A stretch of 64,000 nt of DNA, from positions 124,001 to 188,000 of the forward strand of contig NZ_JAKLTM010000002.1 of NCBI RefSeq assembly GCF_022012305.1, given 5' to 3'. The notes under the pieces are model-generated. The model had not been told where the DNA came from, made no database searches, and saw nothing but the letters and a program-made list of their open reading frames with translations. Shown here piece after piece: positions 54,532 through 62,667 of this stretch; the first letter of the stretch is position 1; each line of letters opens with the position of its first letter. A program made the position numbers and the translations under genes. The stretch comes from Ramlibacter paludis. Lineage in GTDB: Bacteria > Pseudomonadota > Gammaproteobacteria > Burkholderiales > Burkholderiaceae_C.

Positions 54532-54971
54532 TGCAGGGCCTCCAGGACCTTTTTCAGCGGCGCCGGCAGCGCCGCGGGACGGCGCGTGGCGCGGTCGACG
54601 TAGACGTGGATGAAATGGCCCTTGGCCACGGTGAGCGGCTCGCCGGCGAGGAACAGGCCGACTTCGTAGCGCACGCTGGAACTGCCGATGCGCGCGACCC
54701 GCAGGCCGGCCTCGATCGACTGCGGAAAGGCCACCGGCGCGAAGTAGTTGCACTGGGTCTCGATCACCAGGCCGATGGTTTCGCCATTGTGGATGTCGAG
54801 GACGCCCTGCTCGATCAGGTGCGCGTTGACGGCGGTGTCGAACCAGCTGTAGTAGACGACGTTGTTGACGTGGCCGTAGGCGTCGTTGTCCATCCAGCGC
54901 GTGGTGATCGGGCGGAAGGCGCGGTAGCCTTCGCGGCCTTCGGGGCGCGGCTTCTCTTGGGTCTCGCTCAT
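54528..54971 (-). CDS. Acyl-CoA thioesterase, 4HBT/YbgC-like hot-dog fold
   Basis: A 147-residue hot-dog thioesterase. The active-site motif is RWMDNDAYGHVNNVVYYSWFD, with the conserved Asp expected in 4-hydroxybenzoyl-CoA thioesterases; HFIHVYVDRATRRPAALP closes the domain. It hydrolyses an acyl-CoA of unknown chain. It overlaps both neighbours by 4 bp, so the three proteins are made together. Confidence 0.9.
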   Translation of the reverse strand: MSETQEKPRPEGREGYRAFRPITTRWMDNDAYGHVNNVVYYSWFDTAVNAHLIEQGVLDIHNGETIGLVIETQCNYFAPVAFPQSIEAGLRVARIGSSSVRYEVGLFLAGEPLTVAKGHFIHVYVDRATRRPAALPAPLKKVLEALQ

Positions 54972-55900
54972 CGCGGTCGATTGTGCCAGCGGCGTGCATA
55001 GGCCGCCGCCGCGGCAAAGGTGTTCACCTGCACCTGCACCGTGTCCTCGATGCGGTGGCCGTAGCCGCCGGCCATGGCGAAGGCGAGCGGCACGCCGCGC
55101 TGCCAGGCCCAGTCGAACACGCGGCGGTCGCGCGCCTCGAGGCCGTCCCAGGTGAGCTTGAGGCGGCCCAGGCGGTCGCCCTCGTGCGGGTCGGCGCCGG
55201 CTAGGTAGATCACCAGTTGCGGGTCGAAGCGCTGCGCCAGTTCCTCCAGCGCGCGTTCCAGCGCGTGCAGGTAGGCGTCGTCGCTGGTGCCATCGGGCAG
55301 GTCCACGTCCAGGTCCGAGGGCTCCTTGCGGAACGGGAAGTTGCGCGCGCCGTGCAGCGAGAGCGTGAACACCGACGGATCGTCGCGGAAGATGCGGGCC
55401 GTGCCGTTGCCCTGGTGCACGTCGAGGTCGACGATGGCGACCTGCAGTTCGCGGCGCTGGCGGCGCGCGTGCTCCGCCTGCATCAGGCGGATGGCGACGG
55501 CGGCGTCGTTGAAGACGCAGAAGCCGCCGCCCTTGTCGGCATAGGCATGGTGGGTGCCGCCGGCAATGTTGGCGGCCAGGCCCTCGCCGCCCAGGGCGGC
55601 ACGGCAGGCCGCAATGGTCGCGCCGACCGAGCGCCGGGCCCGCTCCGCCATGGCCTGGCTCCAGGGAAAGCCGATCTCCCGCATGACCTTGGGATCGACC
55701 GAGCCGTCGCTGATGCCCTGGATGTAGGCCGGCGTGTGAACGAGCGCCAGTTCCCCGTCCGTGGCCGGTTCCGCCCGCATGAGCTGGACGTCGGGCACCT
55801 CGGCGGCCAGCCGGTCGCGCAGCATCCGGTACTTCTCCATGGGAAACCGGTGGCCGGGCGGCAGGGGCAGGACGAACTGGTCAGCGTAGAAAACGCGCAT
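54968..55900 (-). CDS. Histone deacetylase family amidohydrolase
   Basis: A 310-residue arginase/deacetylase-fold zinc enzyme. Catalytic and metal residues are seen in GGTHHAYADKGGGFCVFNDA (tandem His dyad), IVDLDVHQGNGTA (zinc Asp and His) and LAGADPHEGDRLGRL (third Asp). Tyr in GGYGHRIEDTV completes the site. Bacterial members deacetylate acetylpolyamines, acetoin-related or other small amides. First gene of the operon; it diverges from the phasin gene across 174 bp. Confidence 0.9.
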   Translation of the reverse strand: MRVFYADQFVLPLPPGHRFPMEKYRMLRDRLAAEVPDVQLMRAEPATDGELALVHTPAYIQGISDGSVDPKVMREIGFPWSQAMAERARRSVGATIAACRAALGGEGLAANIAGGTHHAYADKGGGFCVFNDAAVAIRLMQAEHARRQRRELQVAIVDLDVHQGNGTARIFRDDPSVFTLSLHGARNFPFRKEPSDLDVDLPDGTSDDAYLHALERALEELAQRFDPQLVIYLAGADPHEGDRLGRLKLTWDGLEARDRRVFDWAWQRGVPLAFAMAGGYGHRIEDTVQVQVNTFAAAAAYARRWHNRPR

Positions 55901-55921
55901 TTTTAGGTGGCACGGCCTAGA

Positions 55922-55938
55922 TTGTTGCGCCGCAACAA
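55922..55938. promoter_or_regulatory. Palindrome upstream of the phasin promoter, possible PhaR site
   Basis: TTGTTGC (55922-55928) and GCAACAA (55932-55938) form a perfect inverted repeat around GCC. It lies just upstream of the -35 box and resembles TGC-N3-GCA sites reported for the PHA regulator PhaR. No phaR gene is in this window. Confidence 0.5.
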
Positions 55939-55945
55939 AAAAGGC

Positions 55946-55973
55946 TTGCAGTGGCGGAAGACGTCCCTATAAT
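55946..55973 (+). promoter_or_regulatory. Predicted phasin promoter
   Basis: TTGCAG (55946-55951) and a perfect TATAAT (55968-55973) are 16 nt apart. TTGCAGTG (55946-55953) recurs inverted as CACTGCAA at 55987-55994, flanking the -10 at a centre distance of about four helical turns. The leader would be about 95 nt. Confidence 0.7.
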
Positions 55974-56074
55974 TCAACCCATGCTGCACTGCAACATGAG
56001 CTGGGACCCTGGTCCCGGGTTCAGCGCAGACAGGAAGTTTGCCACCTCAACCCGTTTCCATCTGGAGAACCACC

Positions 56075-56629
56075 ATGCTGACCGCTGAACAAATCCTGGC
56101 CGCCCAAAAAGCCAACGTCGAAACCCTGTTCGGTCTGACGACCAAGGCCTTCGAAGGCGTCGAGAAGCTCGTCGAGCTGAACCTGACCGCCTCCCGCGCC
56201 GCCCTGGCCGAAGCCGCCGAAACCACCCAGACCGTGCTGTCCGTCAAGGATGCGCAGGAACTGCTGGCCCTGCAAGCCGCCCTGTTCCAGCCCCTGGCCG
56301 AGAAGACCTCCGCCTACAGCCGCCACCTGTACGACATCTCGACGACCACCGGCGCCGAGTTCACCAAGGCTTTCGAAGGCCAGTTCGCCGACGTGCAGAA
56401 GAAGTTCCTGGCCGTCGTCGACAACGCCGCCAAGAACGCCCCGGCCGGTTCCGAGACCGCCGTCGCCGTCTTCAAGAGCGCCGTTGCCGCCGGCAACAAC
56501 GCCCTGGAATCCGTGCAGAAGGCCGTGAAGCAGGCGACCGACGTCGCCGAAGCCAACTTCAACGCCGTGGCGACCACCGCCGTGAACGCGTCGAAGGGCA
56601 CCACGGCCAAGGCCAAGCGCGCCGCCTGA
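56075..56629 (+). CDS. phaP: Phasin family protein
   Basis: A 184-residue amphipathic, almost wholly helical protein that coats polyhydroxyalkanoate granules. It opens [20 protein letters not shown] with [19 protein letters not shown], the phasin_2 signature, and ends in a Lys/Ala-rich tail ([12 protein letters not shown]). There is one copy here and no synthase nearby. CTGGAGAACCACC precedes the ATG. Codon choice is strongly biased, in line with high expression. Followed by an intrinsic terminator. Confidence 0.93.
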   Translation: MLTAEQILAAQKANVETLFGLTTKAFEGVEKLVELNLTASRAALAEAAETTQTVLSVKDAQELLALQAALFQPLAEKTSAYSRHLYDISTTTGAEFTKAFEGQFADVQKKFLAVVDNAAKNAPAGSETAVAVFKSAVAAGNNALESVQKAVKQATDVAEANFNAVATTAVNASKGTTAKAKRAA

Positions 56630-56672
56630 TTCTTACCAGTTGTCTCCTCGGGTCTCTCACGAGATCCAGTTA

Positions 56673-56702
56673 GCCTCCGGTCGCAAGACCGGGGGCTTTT
56701 TT
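56673..56702 (+). terminator. Terminator after the phasin gene
   Basis: GCCTCCGGTC (56673-56682) pairs with GACCGGGGGC (56687-56696) with one G-T wobble around a GCAA loop, followed by six T. Confidence 0.9.
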
Positions 56703-56713
56703 CATTTCCGATT

Positions 56714-57622
56714 TCAATGCGCTTCGTGGGCTTTCGCTTCGAGCGCCGCCTTCAGCTTCGGCAGTGCCGCCAGCATCGCCGCCCGCCCTGCCTCGATCGC
56801 GCGCCGCTTGCCGGCGAAGTCCGCGCCGCTCATGCCGGCCAGCGCGGGGCGCACCAGCACCTCGGCGTCCTTGAGCTCCCAGCTGTTGATGCTCTTGCCC
56901 ATGATGGCAAAGGTCTGCAGCAGGATCTGCACCGGGTCGCCGGAAGGGTTGCCCTCGGGCGGGCTGGAGATGTCGACCGCGATCACGACTTCCGCGCCCA
57001 TCTGCCGCGCATAGCGCACCGGCACCGGCGAGACCAACCCGCCGTCCACGTATTCCCGGCTGCCGATCTTCACCGGCAGGAACAGCGCCGGCACCGCGCT
57101 CGATGCGCGCACCGCCGCGCCCGTGTCGCCGCGCTGGAACAGCACGCCTTGCCCAGTCGCCAGTTCGGTGGCCACCACGCCCAGGGGCAAGGGCAGGCTT
57201 TCGATCAGCTTGTTGTTCACTTGCGCATTGACGTAGCGCGCCAGCGCCTCGCCGCGCAGCATGCCGCGGTTGAACAGCGGCAGCGTCCAGTCGGCAAAGG
57301 CCGCTTCGTCCATGGCCATCGCGACGGCCTGCAGTTGCTGGCCGTTGCGGCCGCTTGCGTACAGCGCGGCCACGAGGCTGCCGGCCGAAGTGCCGACCAC
57401 CAGGTCCGGCTTGATGCCGGCCTCTTCCAGCACCTGGATCACGCCGACGTGGGCAAAGCCGCGCGCCGCGCCGCCGCCCAGCGCCAGACCGATCTTCGGC
57501 GGCACCTTGGCGGCGGCGATGGGCGGGGTGGGCGGTGTTTCGGGCGGCTTCGGTGCGGAGGCGCAACCAGCGAGCAGAATGACGGCGGCGGCAAGCCAGC
57601 CACGGGAAAACTTCAGGGACAT
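56714..57622 (-). CDS. Patatin-like phospholipase lipoprotein
   Basis: A 302-residue lipoprotein. The signal ends in the lipobox LLAGC (Cys20), followed by a Pro-rich linker. The patatin domain has the oxyanion motif LGGGAARGFAHVGV, nucleophile Ser in VGTSAGSLVAALYASG and the catalytic Asp in VDGGLVSPVPV. It is a serine acylhydrolase likely anchored in the envelope and acting on phospholipids; related to RssA-type proteins. Divergent from the dehydrogenase gene across 58 bp that hold a palindrome. Confidence 0.9.
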   Translation of the reverse strand: MSLKFSRGWLAAAVILLAGCASAPKPPETPPTPPIAAAKVPPKIGLALGGGAARGFAHVGVIQVLEEAGIKPDLVVGTSAGSLVAALYASGRNGQQLQAVAMAMDEAAFADWTLPLFNRGMLRGEALARYVNAQVNNKLIESLPLPLGVVATELATGQGVLFQRGDTGAAVRASSAVPALFLPVKIGSREYVDGGLVSPVPVRYARQMGAEVVIAVDISSPPEGNPSGDPVQILLQTFAIMGKSINSWELKDAEVLVRPALAGMSGADFAGKRRAIEAGRAAMLAALPKLKAALEAKAHEAH

Positions 57623-57641
57623 GGCAGACGATTGGGGATAA

Positions 57642-57661
57642 TGACGTTTACGTAAACGTCA
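57642..57661. promoter_or_regulatory. Perfect 20-bp palindrome before the SDR gene
   Basis: Half-site TGACGTTTAC followed immediately by its complement spans 57642-57661. The core TTTACGTAAA is like operators of LiuR (MerR family) and related acyl-CoA-catabolism regulators. It sits 20 bp upstream of the SDR ATG and 20 bp from the divergent patatin start. A GATAAT (57637-57642) abuts it as a possible -10 for the SDR gene. Confidence 0.65.
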
Positions 57662-57680
57662 ACTGCAACCAGGAGCGAGC

Positions 57681-58439
57681 ATGGAAATCAAGGGCAAGGT
57701 ATTCATTGTGACGGGCGGCGCGTCCGGCCTCGGCGAAGGCACGGCGCGCATGCTGGCCGCCGCGGGCGGCAAGGTCGTCGTGGCCGACATGCAGGCCGAG
57801 AAGGGCGAAGCGGTCGCCAAGGAAATCGGCGGCGCTTTCGTCAAGTGCGACGTGAGCCAGGAAGCCGACGGCCAGGCCGTGGTCGCCAAGGCCGTGTCCC
57901 TGGGCAAGCTGATGGGCCTGGTCAACTGCGCCGGCATCGCGCCCGCGGAGAAGACGGTCGGCAAGAACGGCGCCCACAACCTGGGCGTGTTCAGCAAGAC
58001 CATCATGGTCAACCTGGTGGGCAGCTTCAACATGATCCGCCTGGCCGCCGAAGCCATGGCGAAGAACGAGCCCGAGTCGACCGGCGAGCGCGGCTGCATG
58101 ATCTCCACCGCCTCGGTCGCGGCCTACGACGGCCAGATCGGCCAGGCCGCGTACAGCGCGTCCAAGGGCGGCGTGGTCGGCATGACCTTGCCCATCGCCC
58201 GCGACCTCGCGCGCAACGGCATCCGCAACATGACCATCGCCCCCGGCATCTTCGGCACGCCCATGCTGTTCGGCATGCCCAAGGAAGTGCAGGACGCGCT
58301 GGCCGCCAGCGTGCCCTTCCCCTCGCGCCTGGGCACGCCCGAGGACTACGCCAAGCTGGCAAAGCACATCTTCGAGAACGACATGCTCAATGGCGAGGTG
58401 ATCCGCCTCGACGGCGCGATCCGGCTGGCGCCGAAATGA
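57681..58439 (+). CDS. SDR family 3-hydroxyacyl-CoA dehydrogenase (HSD10-like)
   Basis: A 252-residue short-chain dehydrogenase. The NAD motif is [16 protein letters not shown], with VVVADMQ indicating NAD preference; NCAGIAP follows. The catalytic Ser lies in [18 protein letters not shown], and Tyr-x3-Lys in YSASKGG. The C-terminus [20 protein letters not shown] with [10 protein letters not shown] is typical of type II 3-hydroxyacyl-CoA/2-methyl-3-hydroxybutyryl-CoA dehydrogenases. It likely acts in isoleucine or short-chain fatty acid breakdown. CAGGAG precedes the ATG. Confidence 0.9.
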   Translation: MEIKGKVFIVTGGASGLGEGTARMLAAAGGKVVVADMQAEKGEAVAKEIGGAFVKCDVSQEADGQAVVAKAVSLGKLMGLVNCAGIAPAEKTVGKNGAHNLGVFSKTIMVNLVGSFNMIRLAAEAMAKNEPESTGERGCMISTASVAAYDGQIGQAAYSASKGGVVGMTLPIARDLARNGIRNMTIAPGIFGTPMLFGMPKEVQDALAASVPFPSRLGTPEDYAKLAKHIFENDMLNGEVIRLDGAIRLAPK

Positions 58440-58492
58440 CGGCCGCTCGCGGCGTTTGACCTCGGGTTTTCCTTAGACGCAATAGGCAGAAG

Positions 58493-58514
58493 CTTGGATG
58501 CGGATGCATCCAAG
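58493..58514 (+). promoter_or_regulatory. Perfect 9-bp hairpin/operator before the amino-acid ABC operon
   Basis: CTTGGATGC (58493-58501) and GCATCCAAG (58506-58514) form a perfect inverted repeat with a 4-nt centre, 74 bp before the receptor GTG. No T-run follows, so a binding site or leader structure is more likely than a terminator. TTGACC (58456-58461) upstream is a fair -35; the -10 is unclear. Confidence 0.5.
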
Positions 58515-58588
58515 TGAACGGCTATCCTTGCGCTGGCCGCGATGGCCTGTGTCTTGCTAACGAATTCAACCCCACCGAGGAGAACACC

Positions 58589-59620
58589 GTGAGTCCTTTC
58601 CATCCCGTCCGAATGCTGGCGATCGCCGCCGCGTGCGCTTTCGCCCTGCCCCTTGCCCACGCCGGCAAGACGCTCGACGCCATCAAAGCCCGCGGCCAGG
58701 TCGTCTGCGGCGTCAACACCGGCCTGGCCGGCTTCTCGGAGGCGAACAGCAACGGCGCCTGGAGCGGCCTCGACGTCGACGTCTGCAAGGCCGTCGCCGC
58801 CGCCACGCTGGGCGATGCGAACAAGGTCAAGTGGGTGCCGCTGAACGCGCAGCAGCGCTTCACCGCGCTGCAGTCCGGCGAAATCGACGTGCTCTCGCGC
58901 AACACGACCTGGACCCTCACGCGCGATGCCTCGCTGGGCCTCACCTTCACCGGCGTCACCTACTACGACGGCCAGGGCTTCATGGTCCCCACCAAGAGCA
59001 AGATCAAGAGCGCCAAGCAGCTGAAGGGCGCGACGGTCTGCGTGCAGTCCGGCACGACGACCGAGAAGAACCTCACCGACTACTCGCGCGCCAACAACCT
59101 GAACATCAAGCCCGTGGTGTTCGAGAAGCTGGAGGCGACCAACGCCGCCTACTTCTCCGGCCGCTGCCAGGCCTACACCACCGACGCCTCCGGCCTCGCG
59201 TCCATCCGCAACAAGGAAGCCAAGTCGCCGGCCGACCACGTGATCCTGCCGGAGCTGATTTCCAAGGAGCCGCTGGCCGTGGCCGTGCGGCGCGGCGACG
59301 ACGAGTGGGCCGCCATCGTGCGCTGGGTGGTGTTCGGCCTGATCGAGGCCGAGGAGTACGGCGTGACCCAGGCCAACGTCGACCAGATGGCCAAGGACAG
59401 CAAGGACCCGGTGGTCGGCCGCCTCCTGGGCACCACCGAAGACACCGGCAAGCTGCTGGGCCTGGACAAGGACTGGCTGGCCCGCGCCATCAAGGCCACC
59501 GGCAACTACGGCGAGATCTTCGAGCGCAACGTCGGCCCCAAGACCGCCCTCGCCCTGCCGCGCGGCAGCAACCAGCTGTGGTCCAAGGGCGGGTTCATGT
59601 ACGCGCCCCCGGTGCGTTGA
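58589..59620 (+). CDS. aapJ: Polar amino-acid ABC transporter periplasmic receptor (AapJ-like)
   Basis: A 343-residue periplasmic binding protein. A signal peptide (about residues 1-25, ending LPLAHA) is followed by LDAIKARGQVVCGVNTGLAG, DVDVCKAVAAATLGDANKVK, VLSRNTTWTLTRDASLGLTF and the C-terminal ATGNYGEIFERNVGPKT, all characteristic of general L-amino-acid receptors AapJ/BztA. The start is a GTG at 58589 with GAGGAG correctly spaced; an ATG upstream at 58514 lacks a signal-like context. First gene of a four-gene transporter operon. Confidence 0.9.
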   Translation: MSPFHPVRMLAIAAACAFALPLAHAGKTLDAIKARGQVVCGVNTGLAGFSEANSNGAWSGLDVDVCKAVAAATLGDANKVKWVPLNAQQRFTALQSGEIDVLSRNTTWTLTRDASLGLTFTGVTYYDGQGFMVPTKSKIKSAKQLKGATVCVQSGTTTEKNLTDYSRANNLNIKPVVFEKLEATNAAYFSGRCQAYTTDASGLASIRNKEAKSPADHVILPELISKEPLAVAVRRGDDEWAAIVRWVVFGLIEAEEYGVTQANVDQMAKDSKDPVVGRLLGTTEDTGKLLGLDKDWLARAIKATGNYGEIFERNVGPKTALALPRGSNQLWSKGGFMYAPPVR

Positions 59621-60804
59621 TTCCCGCGCGACCGGCGCCTCCGCGCCGGCGGGTCGCGCTGTCCTGGCGCAGCCCCCGGCTGCGCGGCTGGGTCTACCAG
59701 CTGGTGGCGCTCGTCGTGATCGTGGGGCTCGTCGCGCTGCTGACCAGCACCACGCTGGCCAACATGCGCGCCCGCGGCATCCAGAGCGGCTTCGACTTCC
59801 TCGCGCAGCCGGCCGGCTTCGACATCGGCGAAGCCTGGTTCGGCTACGAGTCGAACGACGCCTACTGGAAGGCCTTCGCCGTCGGCGCGATGAACACCTT
59901 GCGCGTCGCCATCGTCGGCATCGTGCTTTGCACCATCCTGGGCGTGACCCTCGGCCTCGGCCGCTTCTCGCGCAACGCACTGGTGCGCGGCATCTGCTAC
60001 GGCTACGTCGAGCTGTTCCGCAACGTGCCCGTGCTGCTGCAGCTGCTGGTGTGGTACCTGGCGCTCACCGAGTTCCTGCCGCCGCCGATGGAGCCCGTGG
60101 TCATCGGCCACCTGTTCTTCCTGAGCAAGAACGGCCTGTCCTTTCCTTCGCCCGTGTGGCTGCCGGGACATGGCCTGACCGTGGCGATCATCATCGCCGG
60201 CGTGGTGGCCGCGATCGCCTATGTCTTCGCGGCACGCCGGCATTTCGAACGCACCGGGCAGCCCTGGCCCGTGGCGCTGGGCGCGGCGGGAATCGTGGTC
60301 GCCGGGCTGGGCCTGGCGCTGCTGGCAGGCGGCGCGCCGCTCGACTGGGAATTGCCGGCCCTGAGCGAGATCCAGGTCGAGGGCGGCGCCTCCTGGACGC
60401 CCGAATTCCTCGCGGTGCTGCTCGGACTCGTGTTCTACACCTCCGCCTTCGTCGCGGAAGTGGTGCGCGCGGGCATCGCTTCGGTGCCCGCCGGGCAGAT
60501 CGAGGCCAGTGCCGCGCTCGGCCTGCCGCGCATGCGGGCCATGCAACTGGTGGTGCTGCCGCAGGCGCTGCGGCTGATCGTGCCGCCGCTTACCAACCAG
60601 TACCTGAACCTCACCAAGAACTCGTCGCTGGCGGTGGCGGTCGGCTACCCGGACGTCGTGTCCATCGCCAACACGGCGATCAACCAGTCGGGCCGCGCGG
60701 TCGAATGCATCGCCATCATCATGGCGGTCTACCTCACGACCTCGCTGCTGACGTCGGCGGCCATGGCCTGGGTGAACCGGCGCGCGGCGCTGAAGGAACG
60801 GTGA
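59617..60804 (+). CDS. aapQ: Amino-acid ABC transporter permease (AapQ-like)
   Basis: A 395-residue inner-membrane permease with about eight helices. It has the AapQ hallmarks TLANMRARGIQSGFDFLAQP, GYVELFRNVPVLLQLLVWYL and the ABC permease EAA-type loop EASAALGLPRMRAMQLVVLP. The C-terminus has LNLTKNSSLAVAVGYPDVVS. The start is a TTG at 59617 overlapping the receptor stop by 4 bp (TTGA); no ATG exists in the first part. Works with the second permease and ATPase downstream. Confidence 0.88.
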   Translation: MIPARPAPPRRRVALSWRSPRLRGWVYQLVALVVIVGLVALLTSTTLANMRARGIQSGFDFLAQPAGFDIGEAWFGYESNDAYWKAFAVGAMNTLRVAIVGIVLCTILGVTLGLGRFSRNALVRGICYGYVELFRNVPVLLQLLVWYLALTEFLPPPMEPVVIGHLFFLSKNGLSFPSPVWLPGHGLTVAIIIAGVVAAIAYVFAARRHFERTGQPWPVALGAAGIVVAGLGLALLAGGAPLDWELPALSEIQVEGGASWTPEFLAVLLGLVFYTSAFVAEVVRAGIASVPAGQIEASAALGLPRMRAMQLVVLPQALRLIVPPLTNQYLNLTKNSSLAVAVGYPDVVSIANTAINQSGRAVECIAIIMAVYLTTSLLTSAAMAWVNRRAALKER

Positions 60805-61922
60805 TGAACGACGCAGCCGCGATCGACTACGCCGTGATCCATCCCCGCGCCGCGCCGCACATCCGCACGGGGCGCACGGCCTGGCTGCGCGCCAACCTGT
60901 TTTCGGGTGTCTTCAGCAGCATCGCCACGCTGCTGGTGGCCGCTGCCGCGCTCTGGCTCGGATGGCACGCCTTCGACTGGGGCGTGCTGCACGCGGTCTG
61001 GAAGGCCGACGCCGACACCTGCCAGGCCGCCCGCGGCATCGGCGCCTGCTGGGGCGTCGTTGCGGAAAAGGGCCGCTTCATCATCATGGGCCGCTACCCG
61101 CATGCCGAGCACTGGCGGCCGCTGCTGGCCATGGCGATCCTGCTGACGCTGGTGGTGGGCAGCTGCATGCCGCGCTGCTGGAAGGGCGCGCTGCTGGTGC
61201 CGGCCTGGGTGCTGGGGCTGGCCAGCTGTTTCATGTTGATGGCGGGCGGCGTCCTGGGCTTGCAAAAGGTGCCGACCGACCAGTGGGGCGGCCTGCCGCT
61301 GACGCTGATGCTGACCGTGCTCTCGATGGCCCTGGCCTTTCCGCTCGCGGTGCTGGTGGCGCTCGGGCGGCGCTCCAACATGCCCGCCATCCGCAGCCTG
61401 TGCACGCTCTACGTGGAATTGATCCGTGGCGTGCCGCTGATCTCGGTGCTGTTCATGGCGTCCTTCATGTTCCCGCTGTTCCTGCCGCCCGGCAAGTCGC
61501 CCGACGTGCTGGTGCGCATCGTGGCGGGCATCACGCTCTTCACGGCGGCCTACATGGCGGAGATCGTGCGCGGCGGCCTGCAATCGCTGGGCAAGGGCCA
61601 GGTCGAGGCGGCGGCGAGCGTAGGACTCGGCTACTGGCAGACGCAGCGCAAGGTGGTGCTGCCGCAGGCGCTGGGCGCGTCGGTGCCCAGCATCATGAAC
61701 ACCTTCATCTCGCTGCTGAAGGACACCTCGCTGGTGACCATCGTCAGCATGTACGAGCTGACCGGGGCGTTGTCGCTCGCGCTCGCCTCCGATCCCAACT
61801 GGCGGCCCTTCAAGATCGAGGGCTACCTCTTCATCGCCGCGATCTACTTCGCGCTGTGCTTCTCGATGTCGCGCTACAGCCTTTCCCTGGAGCGGCGCCT
61901 GGCCCGCAGCAAGCAACACTGA
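60804..61922 (+). CDS. aapM: Amino-acid ABC transporter permease (AapM-like)
   Basis: A 372-residue second permease subunit. Features are WLRANLFSGVFSSIATLLVA, LYVELIRGVPLISVLFMASF, the EAA-type loop EAAASVGLGYWQTQRKVVLP and SLLKDTSLVTIVSMYELTGA. About eight helices. A small Cys-containing periplasmic loop (CQAARGIGACWGVV) is also typical of AapM. The start shares one base with the preceding stop. Confidence 0.9.
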   Translation: MNDAAAIDYAVIHPRAAPHIRTGRTAWLRANLFSGVFSSIATLLVAAAALWLGWHAFDWGVLHAVWKADADTCQAARGIGACWGVVAEKGRFIIMGRYPHAEHWRPLLAMAILLTLVVGSCMPRCWKGALLVPAWVLGLASCFMLMAGGVLGLQKVPTDQWGGLPLTLMLTVLSMALAFPLAVLVALGRRSNMPAIRSLCTLYVELIRGVPLISVLFMASFMFPLFLPPGKSPDVLVRIVAGITLFTAAYMAEIVRGGLQSLGKGQVEAAASVGLGYWQTQRKVVLPQALGASVPSIMNTFISLLKDTSLVTIVSMYELTGALSLALASDPNWRPFKIEGYLFIAAIYFALCFSMSRYSLSLERRLARSKQH

Positions 61923-61923
61923 C

Positions 61924-62667
61924 ATGACCGAACCCATCGTCCGCTTCGACAACGTGAACAAGTGGTACGGCGACGGCTACCACGTGCTGCGCGACATAGA
62001 GCTCAGCGTCGCACCGGGCGAACGCGTGGTGATCTGCGGGCCTTCGGGCTCGGGCAAGTCCACGCTGATCCGCTGCATCAACGGCCTGGAGGACTACCAG
62101 GAAGGCAAGCTCACCGTCGCCGGCATTCCGCTGGGTGACGACGTGAAGGCGCTGGAAGCGGTGCGGCGCCAGGTCGGCATGGTCTTCCAGCAGTTCAACC
62201 TGTTCCCGCACCTGACCGTGCTGGAGAACCTGACGCTGGCGCCGACCTGGGTCGGCCGCCTGCCGAAGAAGGACGCCGAGGAACGCGCCATGCAGCAGCT
62301 GGAACGCGTGCGCATCGCGGAGCAGGCGCACAAGTACCCGCTGCAGCTCTCCGGCGGCCAGCAGCAGCGCGTGGCGATCGCGCGCGCCCTGTGCCTCACG
62401 CCCAAGGTGATGCTGTTCGACGAGCCGACCTCCGCGCTGGACCCGGAAATGATCAAGGAAGTGCTGGACGTGATGACAGAGCTGGCCGGCCAGGGCATGA
62501 CCATGCTGTGCGTGACGCACGAAATGGCCTTCGCGCGCGCCGTCGCCGATCGCGTCGTGTTCATGGACGAAGGCCAGGTGGTGGAGGAGAACACCCCGGC
62601 GAACTTCTTCGAGGCGCCGGCCACCGCGCGCGGCCGCGACTTCCTCTCGAAGATCCTCGGTCACTGA
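61924..62667 (+). CDS. aapP: Amino-acid ABC transporter ATP-binding protein (AapP-like)
   Basis: A 247-residue ATPase. Walker A is CGPSGSGKSTLIRC (from about residue 39), the Q-loop MVFQQFNLFPHLTVLEN, the signature LSGGQQQRVAIARAL, Walker B KVMLFDEPTSALDPE and the H-loop CVTHEMAFA. Last gene of aapJQMP, one base after the second permease. The stop overlaps the convergent BrkB gene by 7 bp. Confidence 0.94.
   Translation: MTEPIVRFDNVNKWYGDGYHVLRDIELSVAPGERVVICGPSGSGKSTLIRCINGLEDYQEGKLTVAGIPLGDDVKALEAVRRQVGMVFQQFNLFPHLTVLENLTLAPTWVGRLPKKDAEERAMQQLERVRIAEQAHKYPLQLSGGQQQRVAIARALCLTPKVMLFDEPTSALDPEMIKEVLDVMTELAGQGMTMLCVTHEMAFARAVADRVVFMDEGQVVEENTPANFFEAPATARGRDFLSKILGH

Noticed and set aside
56003..56016. 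GGGACC/GGTCCC inverted repeat in the phasin leader as a regulatory hairpin
   Set aside because: A 2-nt loop is too small for a stable hairpin as written, and no partner signal is seen.
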